Positions 1-5,583 of a stretch of 7,020 bases of DNA are shown here, in pieces. Location: positions 1-7,020 of the forward strand of contig JAFAQG010000008.1 of the NCBI GenBank assembly GCA_019246575.1, given 5' to 3'. The stretch's first letter is position 1; every line of letters begins with the position of its first letter. Position numbers and translations under genes: made by a program. Under the pieces are notes generated by a model, which searched no databases, had not been told where the DNA came from, and was given only the letters and a program-made list of their open reading frames with translations. The DNA is from Acidobacteriaceae bacterium (GTDB lineage: Bacteria; Acidobacteriota; Terriglobia; Bryobacterales; Bryobacteraceae).

Positions 1-9
1 TTGCTGCCA

Positions 10-37
10 TTTTTAGCTTTATTTACTTAAATGTCAA
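10..37 (-). promoter_or_regulatory. Candidate divergent promoter reading out of the left edge
   Basis: On the minus strand a perfect TTGACA (complement of 32-37) is followed after 16 nt by TAAAAA (complement of 10-15), which matches four of six -10 positions. It overlaps the plus-strand candidate promoter and shares the dyad at 29-44, so one regulator could control both directions. The gene it would serve lies outside the window. AT-rich DNA gives chance matches easily, so confidence is low. Confidence 0.25.
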
Positions 38-50
38 GACATTTTATACA
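22..50 (+). promoter_or_regulatory. Candidate sigma-70-type promoter containing a perfect dyad
   Basis: A -35-like hexamer TTTACT (22-27) and a -10-like hexamer TATACA (45-50) are separated by exactly 17 nt. The spacer is almost filled by a perfect inverted repeat with 7-bp arms, AAATGTC at 29-35 and GACATTT at 38-44, with AA between them. A dyad between -35 and -10 is a usual place for a repressor operator. The region is much richer in A and T than the rest of the window. If used, transcription would start near 57 and run towards the sigma-factor gene with a leader of about 110 nt. The hexamers are seen; promoter and operator activity is inferred. Confidence 0.4.
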
Positions 51-55
51 AGTAT
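29..55. repeat. Two adjacent dyads sharing a CAAG centre
   Basis: Dyad 1 is AAATGTC-AA-GACATTT (29-44) and dyad 2 is ATAC-AA-GTAT (46-55). Both have the core CAAG, and their centres are 14 bp apart. Paired half-site repeats like this fit the operator of a small dimeric winged-helix regulator, but I cannot assign a family. Dyad 2 has only 4-bp arms and may be chance. Confidence 0.35.
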
Positions 56-122
56 TTTATGCAGTAAGGGCGATTACTTTTTCGTAGTGCAATCCCACGA
101 ATTGATTAGGTCGTGGTGCCGG

Positions 123-153
123 AGCCCCGTTAATGGGCTGCCGCCCGCGGCGG
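123..153 (+). other. Two short GC-rich hairpins ahead of a Shine-Dalgarno
   Basis: The first hairpin pairs AGCCC (123-127) with GGGCT (135-139) around a 7-nt loop. The second pairs CCGCC (141-145) with GGCGG (149-153) around CGC. The 3-prime arm of the second covers the first bases of the GGAGTGA Shine-Dalgarno at 152-158, so it could hide the ribosome site. No T-run follows, so an intrinsic terminator is unlikely. The pairing is visible; the function is inferred. Confidence 0.3.
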
Positions 154-158
154 AGTGA
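152..158 (+). promoter_or_regulatory. Shine-Dalgarno GGAGTGA ahead of ATG 167
   Basis: GGAGTGA lies 8 nt upstream of an ATG at 167-169. That ATG opens a 38-codon frame (MCAFSASGGL at its start) which stops at the TAA at 281-283, before any recognisable domain. No comparable ribosome site precedes ATG 240, the start of the long sigma-factor frame. I therefore suspect 167 was the original sigma-factor start, now cut off by a frameshift. This is inference. Confidence 0.35.
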
Positions 159-239
159 CGTTTCAAATGTGTGCTTTTTCCGCGAGCGGTGGACTGGCCG
201 GCACGACAGTCCGGATCTCGGTGACGCGGGCTAAGACGA

Positions 240-866
240 ATGCCGCAATTGCGATCTCGATGTCGCGCACCACCAGATCGTAAATGCGCCGGTGGTGGCG
301 AAACGGCGCTACGAAATCCTCATGCGCCGATACAATCAGCGGTTTACCGAGTGGCACGCTCGATCCTGCGCGACGACGCCCAAGCCGAGGACGTGATGCA
401 GGATGCGTATGTTCGCGCATACGAGCACCTCGCAGGATTTGTGGGTGAAGCGAAATTCTCGACCTGGTTAACTCGTAGCGCAATACACGAGGCCCTGTCG
501 CGCGTTAGAAAGGGAGCGAGGACAGAAGACCTTGACTCACGTTCAGAGGGAAGGCTGCACATTTTGAGGGAGGCAATGGCAACAACAGACAATCCCGAGC
601 GCGAGGCGTATGGGCACGAACTGAAACAAGTTCTGGAGCGGGCGACTGACAGTTTGCCCCAGGATTATCGATGTGTATTCGTACTGCGAATCGTGGAAGA
701 GCTAAGTATTGCCGAGACCGCTGAGTGCCTGGACTTGACTATCGAAACGGTGAAGACAAGATTGCATCGCGGCCAGCGCAGTTACGAAAGTATCTGGAGC
801 GCCGGGCGGGAATCGCGGCGGCGGAAGTGTTTCCGTTCCAGTTATCCCGATGTGACCGAGTCGTAG
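240..866 (+). CDS. ECF-type RNA polymerase sigma factor, apparently frameshift-damaged
   Basis: ECF sigma factors direct RNA polymerase to alternative promoters. In this 208-codon frame, residues 35-90 match sigma region 2 (VYRVARSILRD, then AEDVMQDAYVRAYEHL and FSTWLTR). Residues about 131-177 match region 4, with LPQDYRCVFVLR and a helix-turn-helix ending in ETVKTRLHRG. Two pieces expected of this family lie in other frames. The helix YEILMRRYNQR (310-342, next frame) is replaced here by unrelated residues 25-34. After residue 178 the frame gives an unrelated Arg/Ser-rich end, while a family-like C-terminus continues in a third frame to 901. The shifts around 310-342 cancel, so the frame stays open. 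No Shine-Dalgarno supports ATG 240. No anti-sigma gene is seen nearby. I read it as a recent pseudogene or a region of sequence error; the family call is firm. Confidence 0.75.
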   Translation: MPQLRSRCRAPPDRKCAGGGETALRNPHAPIQSAVYRVARSILRDDAQAEDVMQDAYVRAYEHLAGFVGEAKFSTWLTRSAIHEALSRVRKGARTEDLDSRSEGRLHILREAMATTDNPEREAYGHELKQVLERATDSLPQDYRCVFVLRIVEELSIAETAECLDLTIETVKTRLHRGQRSYESIWSAGRESRRRKCFRSSYPDVTES

Positions 867-901
867 CTGCCGTATTCAGGCGAATCAACGCCGGTCAATG
901 A
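779..901 (+). pseudogene. Displaced C-terminal tail of the sigma-factor gene
   Basis: From 779 the frame one base earlier than the sigma-factor frame reads QLRKYLERRAG, then AAAEVFPFQL and SRCDRVVAAVFRRI, and stops at TGA 899-901. This is the kind of tail I expect after LHRGRA in this ECF family. One extra base between 771 and 778 (for example CCGAG instead of CCAG) would join HRG to RAQLRKYLE. The frame used by 240-866 instead ends at 866 in a Ser/Arg-rich sequence that resembles no family. The reading is visible directly; the single-base loss is inferred. Confidence 0.65.
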
Positions 902-914
902 GGTCGAAGCTCTA

Positions 915-938
915 GGAACACTCCCGGGCCGAGCGCGT
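915..938 (+). promoter_or_regulatory. Weak ECF-type promoter candidate
   Basis: GGAAC at 915-919 and CGT at 936-938 are separated by 16 nt, the geometry typical of ECF-sigma promoters. It lies between the damaged sigma-factor gene and the methyltransferase and would leave a leader of roughly 55 nt. The -10 part is only three bases, so a chance match is quite possible. Confidence 0.15.
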
Positions 939-1000
939 GCTCCGTCCCATGCTGTGTTTCGCCGACGCCGTCGCGATGTCAGGGGCGTCTAGTCTATGCA

Positions 1001-1993
1001 ATGCGGTCCTGCCCTGTTTGCAACGGCACTGAGTTCGGCATTTTGGTCGCGGCACCGAAGCTCGAACAAGAATGCCGCGTGCGTGAGCGCTTTGTACAGG
1101 AACGGTTGAGCAGGCCGGCATCTCACGACGAGCTTAAAGATCTGACCGAATTCTTCCATCAGGCGAGGGCAGACATTCTGAGGTGCAACGGGTGCTCGCT
1201 CTTATGGCGGCGCGAGTTGACGGCGCGTGCTGCGGATACGTATTCAGAAGAGGAGTACAACCCGAGCGTCATGGAACGCCAGTACCCGCGGTACCTCGAC
1301 GCTTTCCGAGGTAAAGAGAAGCCGTATCGCGGACTGCTGTCTTCGCGTGCGCGAGTGCTCGAAATCGGGAGCCATTACGGGGCTTTTCTCGAAACAGCGC
1401 AGCAGTGGGGTTGGCGGGCCGAAGGGGTCGATGTAGGCAAAGACACGGTACGGTTTGCGAGGGCCAAGGGCTTCACAGTTCACGATTGCGACCTGGTCGA
1501 TTGCAAGTTTGAATCCGAGACGTTTGAAGGCATCTTCATCTGGAACTGCTTTGAGCAGATTGTGGATCCGAAGCCAGTGTTGGCCGAGTGTCGAAGAATT
1601 CTGTGCCGTGACGGTCTGCTTGTAGTCCGGACCCCGAACGGTTTGTTCTATACCTTGTGCGAGAGGCTGCTCGCTCACGAAGAGCTGCGAAGCGGAGCGG
1701 CCGAGTTTTTGATCCACGCAATGGGCTATAACAACTTGCTCGGGTTTCCGTATCTCTACGGCCACAGTCAGGACACGCTGGAACGGCTGATTCAACCGTT
1801 CGGGTTCGTGAGAAACGGGACGGCAAATTCAGAGCTGCTCGCGTTGCCGCTACCCGAAAATCCAAAGTGGGTGGAAGAGGAGGAGCGAATCATCAGTGAC
1901 GAGATCCGTATGCTCACAGGGTCTGTCCTGGCCGAGCCGGCCGGTCCTCTCGCCGGGCCCTGGATTGAGATGTGGTTCCGACGATCCGCGTAA
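1001..1993 (+). CDS. Class I SAM-dependent methyltransferase with N-terminal zinc ribbon
   Basis: Predicted to move a methyl group from S-adenosylmethionine to an unknown acceptor in the cytoplasm. The 330 residues begin with half of a zinc ribbon, Cys4-x2-Cys7. The other half, Cys62-x2-Cys65, follows a charged helical insert of about 54 residues. The Rossmann core has motif I VLEIGSHYGAFL (119-130), the acidic strand end GVDV (142-145), a motif IV-like IFIWNCFEQIVDP (178-190) and a post-motif strand GLLVVRTPNG (205-214). The C-terminal part, with LLGFPYLYGHS near 246-256, probably forms the acceptor pocket. ATG 1001 is the first start after an upstream in-frame stop and puts the first Cys pair at the extreme N-terminus, as in related proteins. 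Its Shine-Dalgarno is poor: AGGGG at 981-985 is distant. Similar Zn-ribbon methyltransferases often act on sugars or lipids, but nothing nearby identifies the substrate. Confidence 0.85.
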   Translation: MRSCPVCNGTEFGILVAAPKLEQECRVRERFVQERLSRPASHDELKDLTEFFHQARADILRCNGCSLLWRRELTARAADTYSEEEYNPSVMERQYPRYLDAFRGKEKPYRGLLSSRARVLEIGSHYGAFLETAQQWGWRAEGVDVGKDTVRFARAKGFTVHDCDLVDCKFESETFEGIFIWNCFEQIVDPKPVLAECRRILCRDGLLVVRTPNGLFYTLCERLLAHEELRSGAAEFLIHAMGYNNLLGFPYLYGHSQDTLERLIQPFGFVRNGTANSELLALPLPENPKWVEEEERIISDEIRMLTGSVLAEPAGPLAGPWIEMWFRRSA

Positions 1994-2078
1994 ACGGCTG
2001 TAACAGAGGCGGTAAGTGGGCTCACCGACATTGCGCGCAACAATTCCGGGCAAACCGCGGTCCACAATACGAGACCTT

Positions 2079-2510
2079 ATGGATCGACTAGAAGAATTGA
2101 AGAACAAGTATCGGGGGGCACTCGAGACGGTTCAGCGGGAGGGCGTGCGTTTGACGCACCTCCATGTTCAGGACAACAAGCTTTTCATCCAGGGGACGGC
2201 TCCTTCGGAGGCTGCGAAAAACGACGTCTGGAATCACATCAAGGCAGCGGATCCGAGTTACAGCGACCTGACTTGCGATTTGACGGTCGATCCGAGTATT
2301 GCCCCAGCGGCGCAGGCCCAGGCCGCCGCTGCGGGCGCCGGTTCGGGGAGCCGGACATATACGGTTCAATCCGGGGACACTCTTTCGAAGATTGCGAAAG
2401 AATTCTACGGAAATGCGAACGAATACAACAAAATTTTCGAGGCGAACCGGGATAAGCTGCACGACCCGAACCAGATTCGCCCAGGGCAGCAGTTGGTCAT
2501 CCCCGGGTAG
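2079..2510 (+). CDS. Cytoplasmic LysM domain protein with BON-like N-terminal part
   Basis: A 143-residue protein. Residues 1-22 form a charged helix ([11 protein letters not shown]). Residues about 23-72 are BON-like, with [20 protein letters not shown] and a following helix and strand. Residues 73-92 are an Ala/Gly/Pro linker, and 93-143 form a complete LysM domain ([18 protein letters not shown] to [10 protein letters not shown]). This is the architecture of the E. coli YgaU/Kbp type, a small potassium-binding cytoplasmic protein; whether this one binds potassium is unknown. There is no signal peptide, which argues against a cell-wall role. The frame also opens at GTG 2016, but I chose ATG 2079 because homology begins at MDRLEELK. 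The Shine-Dalgarno at 2079 is weak (GAG at 2071-2073). The membrane-protein gene starts 30 nt downstream. Confidence 0.85.
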   Translation: MDRLEELKNKYRGALETVQREGVRLTHLHVQDNKLFIQGTAPSEAAKNDVWNHIKAADPSYSDLTCDLTVDPSIAPAAQAQAAAAGAGSGSRTYTVQSGDTLSKIAKEFYGNANEYNKIFEANRDKLHDPNQIRPGQQLVIPG

Positions 2511-2540
2511 CGTGATTTGGTGAATGTTAGAAGGTGACAC

Positions 2541-3452
2541 ATGAACCTGGTTCCGCTACTGAAACAGAGCTACCAAGAGTGGGACAAGCATCAGGCTCCG
2601 AGATTCGGCGCAAGTGTAGCGCTTTACACCCTGTTTTCCTTCGCGCCGCTGATCGTACTTGCGGCCGCGGTGGTTGGCCTGGTGTTCAGTCACGAGCAGG
2701 CTCAAAACGCTCTCGTCAGCGAGGCAAGCCAACTGATTGGCCAGCGCGGAGCAGATAGCGTCAAATTACTGCTACAGAGCGCGCAAAAACCGACCTCCGG
2801 CGTAATCGCGAGCATCATCGCCTTCATTACATTGTTGTTCGGCGCTTCCGGTGTTTTTGTCGAGCTCCGGGAAGCCCTGAACGTGATGTGGGACGCGACA
2901 GCAACGGGCAAAACGGGATTGAAGAACATGATTAAGGACCGGCTGTTCTCGTTCGGGATGGTGCTGTCGGTAGGGTTTTTGCTGCTGGTTTCACTTTTGC
3001 TGAGCGCGTGTCTTACCTTTGTCGGCAAGTTTTTTGGTCAAGTTGTTCCCGTGCCGGCGCCTATTCTTGAAGCGTTCAATTTTCTGCTGTCGTTTGCGAT
3101 CATAACGGCGCTGTTCGCGTTGATGTATAAGTTTGTTCCGGACGTGAGGATTGCATGGCGCGATGTTATTGTAGGCGCTGTAGGAACTGCATTTCTGTTC
3201 ACGGTCGGCAAGTTTGCGCTTGGATTGTATCTCGGAATGGCAAGTGTGGGTTCGGCATACGGCGCAGCAGGGTCGCTGGTTGCCGTCATCGTCTGGGTGT
3301 ATTACTCTGCGCAGATCTTCTTCTTCGGCGCGGAGTTTACGCACGTGTACGCGGAGGCGCGCGGCAGCAGAGCGGCTGCAAACATAACGATGTCTCAGGT
3401 GAAGGCTGATTCGGCGGGACGCGCCACGGCTGCATCCGCTTCACATAAGTAG
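2541..3452 (+). CDS. YihY/BrkB family inner-membrane protein
   Basis: A 303-residue integral membrane protein of the YihY/BrkB family, whose members were once misnamed RNase BN and whose molecular role is still unclear. Six hydrophobic segments are visible, at about 24-50, 86-108, 136-164, 177-198, 208-232 and 243-266. The family-typical stretches YKFVPDVRIAWRDVIVGA (196-213) and SVGSAYGAAGSLVAVIVWVY (235-254), followed by FGAEFTHVYAE, support the call. The N-terminus carries WDKHQAPRFGASVALYTLFS, as expected. The last 30 or so residues are an Ala/Ser-rich cytoplasmic tail without a recognisable motif. ATG 2541 has a good Shine-Dalgarno (AAGGTG, 2531-2536). The gene is complete, of usual length, and followed at 49 nt by another small membrane-protein gene. 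Confidence 0.9.
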   Translation: MNLVPLLKQSYQEWDKHQAPRFGASVALYTLFSFAPLIVLAAAVVGLVFSHEQAQNALVSEASQLIGQRGADSVKLLLQSAQKPTSGVIASIIAFITLLFGASGVFVELREALNVMWDATATGKTGLKNMIKDRLFSFGMVLSVGFLLLVSLLLSACLTFVGKFFGQVVPVPAPILEAFNFLLSFAIITALFALMYKFVPDVRIAWRDVIVGAVGTAFLFTVGKFALGLYLGMASVGSAYGAAGSLVAVIVWVYYSAQIFFFGAEFTHVYAEARGSRAAANITMSQVKADSAGRATAASASHK

Positions 3453-3488
3453 TAAGCGAGGTCGAGTTAGGAAGCACAATATAGACTC

Positions 3489-3494
3489 AGGAGG
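3489..3494 (+). promoter_or_regulatory. Perfect Shine-Dalgarno AGGAGG for the 57-residue gene
   Basis: AGGAGG lies 7 nt before ATG 3502. It is the strongest ribosome site in the window and the main reason, besides composition, to accept the short gene that follows. Confidence 0.8.
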
Positions 3495-3501
3495 AAACAG
3501 A

Positions 3502-3675
3502 ATGCGGTTGATAACCGATTTCATATTTCTTGTGCTGTTCTTCGTTTTGCTTATTGGGTGGCTACTCGCGTGGGCGGCATTTCACGTTGCGGGCGGGTTC
3601 GTTCACTTACTGTTGATCATTGCGGTAATTTCGTTGATCATACACTTCGTTCGGGGCGGCAGCCGTACAGTTTGA
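3502..3675 (+). CDS. Small Lmo0937-type membrane protein, 57 residues
   Basis: A short gene with a strong ribosome site. The product begins MRLITDFIFLVLFF and has two hydrophobic helices, about residues 5-27 and 33-50, separated by the short turn FHVAGGFVH and ending in RGGSRTV. A first helix, a G-G-x-[IV]-H turn, a second helix and a basic end are the pattern of the Lmo0937 family of very small membrane proteins, which have no established function. It lies 49 nt after the BrkB-type gene and 13 nt before the peptidase frame, so it is probably co-transcribed with both. Its size would let many gene callers skip it. Confidence 0.8.
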   Translation: MRLITDFIFLVLFFVLLIGWLLAWAAFHVAGGFVHLLLIIAVISLIIHFVRGGSRTV

Positions 3676-3688
3676 ATTATGCTGAGAG

Positions 3689-5533
3689 TTGCGGCCTAGC
3701 TGTTCTTTGCCCCCGCGGCTCCGGATTTCAAGCACAACCATCGCAGTATTCGCCGCTGCTGTAGGCGTTTTCTCGCCGGCATCGGCTCGTACACCTGACC
3801 AGTGGATATTGGTGCGTTCGAGCCATTTCGATTTGTATGCTCAAACGACCGACAACAAGAGCGTGCGTGCGGCCCTTGAGTGGTTTGAGCGCTTATATAC
3901 GTTCTTCAGCCAAGAAACCGGGCTGCCGTTAGAAGGACGGTCAGTTAGAGTCATCGCCTTCCGGTCCGAGCGGGAATATCAGCCGTATCGGTTAGGACCG
4001 CTAGCTCACGCTTACTATATCGGGACGGGCGACCGCGATTGCATCGTGCTTCCGCGGCTCGGAAATAACGAGTTTGCGACGGCAGGACACGAGTATGCCC
4101 ATTTGGTGCTGCACGCAACAGGCCGGCGCCTACCGTCATGGCTTGACGAGGGATTGGCGGATTTCTTTTCGACTGTGCGGATATCCAAAACCGGGGCGAG
4201 CATTGGCGGCGAGCTTCCGGCGCATACGCAGTCGCTGCGGCGGCTGGCATGGATGGAGCTACCGCGGATGTTCTCCATCATGCACGACGATGTGCGTGAC
4301 GACCGCGCGCTCGCGGAGGTGTTCTATTCCGAGAGCTGGGCATTGACGCACATGCTGATGCTTTCGCCCGAATACGCACCGCGTTTCCACGACGTTGTCG
4401 AGAGGATCGCATCCGGCGCGCCGAGCGAGGAAGCACTCGTGAACGTATATGGCCGGAACTTGGGGATTATCAAGCGCGATTTGCATCGCTGGATCGAAGA
4501 TCACGCGCGAGCACAGGCAGATTTCGGCGAAATCCCGAACGGGGCAGATCCGGCACTGAGGTCTCGCGCCGTTACGGCATTTGAATCGCGTGAAATCCTT
4601 GCACAGCTGCTGCTCGGTATCGGCGAATTGGACCGGGCACAGGCCGCGTATCGGGAGCTTGCGAAACAGGAGCCGGAGCACGGCACAGTGTACGCGGCTC
4701 TGGGCGAAATTGCGGTTCGTAAGCATGAGTATGCGAGTGCGAGAGACCAGTTGAAGCGAGCGTTGGAGAAAGGCGTCGGCGATGCCGCGTTGTGTTACCG
4801 GTTCGCAAGTCTTGCCGATTCGGTTGAGATTCCGGAACAGGATTTACAGCGAGCGCTTGAGCGCGCTGTGGCCCTCAAGCCTGATTTCGACGACGCGCGG
4901 TACAGTCTTGCGCTACTCGAAAGCGATAGCGGGGATTTCGAGGGGGCTGTGGAACAACTCAGGGCTATGCGCGTCGTTTCTCCCGCGCGGGCGTTCGATT
5001 ACTGGAGTTCGCTCTCCTATGCGCTGAACGAGCTCGGGAGGTTCGATGAGGCGATGTCGGCAGCGAACAAGGCCAAGCAGCAGGCCTCAACGCCTTTGCA
5101 GCGGACGCGTGCCGATGAGCTCGCTTACATTGCACAAACAGATCTTACGGTTCGATTCGCGAAAGATTCGAACGGGAACTTGCAACTGATTACGGCGCGA
5201 GTGCCGCACAATAGCCATGACTGGAACCCGTTCATCGAGCCTGAAGACCATATCCGTCTCCTGGAGGGCACACTGGACGAAATTCAATGCACAGCGAACC
5301 GGGCGGTTGGCGTCACGTTGAATACAGGCCGTGAGAAGCTAAGGCTCTCAATCCCGGATCCGCAGCGCATTCAAATTCGCAATGGCCCTTCGGAGTTCTT
5401 GTGCGGGCCACAAAGCGCGCCGGCATCTGTAACAGTGGAGTACGCGGCCGGGCCTGGCGAAGATAACACCGGAGCTGTTCGCGGCATTACATTTCGCCCC
5501 GATTCGGGAGCTTCAAAACACACGGCGCGGTAA
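3689..5533 (+). CDS. Secreted HExxH metallopeptidase-like protein with TPR repeats
   Basis: A 614-residue exported protein. A Sec signal peptide is visible, with a basic stretch RLRISS, hydrophobic TTIAVFAAAVGVF and cleavage after SPASA near residue 33. The catalytic-type domain (about 38-270) opens with WILVRSSHFDLYAQT and carries H134-E-Y-A-H138 and W151-L-D-E154-G-L-A, the gluzincin arrangement of two zinc histidines, a catalytic Glu and a downstream Glu. It resembles peptidase-MA/DUF1570-like proteins. Residues about 298-468 form several TPR units (GELDRAQAAYRELAKQEPEH is a clear one). Residues about 490-602 are a beta-rich domain without a name I can give. The start is uncertain: no ATG fits, TTG 3689 is the first codon after an in-frame stop, TTG 3707 is an alternative, and neither has a Shine-Dalgarno. 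Substrate unknown; periplasmic or outer-envelope location inferred. Confidence 0.8.
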   Translation: MRPSCSLPPRLRISSTTIAVFAAAVGVFSPASARTPDQWILVRSSHFDLYAQTTDNKSVRAALEWFERLYTFFSQETGLPLEGRSVRVIAFRSEREYQPYRLGPLAHAYYIGTGDRDCIVLPRLGNNEFATAGHEYAHLVLHATGRRLPSWLDEGLADFFSTVRISKTGASIGGELPAHTQSLRRLAWMELPRMFSIMHDDVRDDRALAEVFYSESWALTHMLMLSPEYAPRFHDVVERIASGAPSEEALVNVYGRNLGIIKRDLHRWIEDHARAQADFGEIPNGADPALRSRAVTAFESREILAQLLLGIGELDRAQAAYRELAKQEPEHGTVYAALGEIAVRKHEYASARDQLKRALEKGVGDAALCYRFASLADSVEIPEQDLQRALERAVALKPDFDDARYSLALLESDSGDFEGAVEQLRAMRVVSPARAFDYWSSLSYALNELGRFDEAMSAANKAKQQASTPLQRTRADELAYIAQTDLTVRFAKDSNGNLQLITARVPHNSHDWNPFIEPEDHIRLLEGTLDEIQCTANRAVGVTLNTGREKLRLSIPDPQRIQIRNGPSEFLCGPQSAPASVTVEYAAGPGEDNTGAVRGITFRPDSGASKHTAR

Positions 5534-5583
5534 GTTTCTGGATTCACTTGTTGGCTCCGTGGTCCGGCCGGCGTCTAAACATT

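Noticed and set aside
123..153. Terminator of a gene entering from the left
   Set aside because: The hairpins are not followed by a T-run, and no coding frame enters from the left edge on the plus strand that I can recognise.
163..483. Minus-strand open frame of 106 codons over the sigma gene
   Set aside because: It is antisense to recognisable sigma-2 sequence, has no domain and lies over a region of small indels, so it is a shadow frame.
1244..1795. Minus-strand open frame of 183 codons inside the methyltransferase
   Set aside because: It is fully covered by a gene with clear motifs on the plus strand and shows no family features.
2016..2078. N-terminal extension of the LysM protein from GTG 2016
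   Set aside because: The extra 21 residues look like translated intergenic sequence; homology begins at MDRLEELK (2079).
5548..5583. Longer 3D-domain protein from TTG 5548
   Set aside because: It would put 12 unneeded residues (LAPWSGRRLN region) ahead of a normal signal peptide; not excluded, but less likely than GTG 5584.
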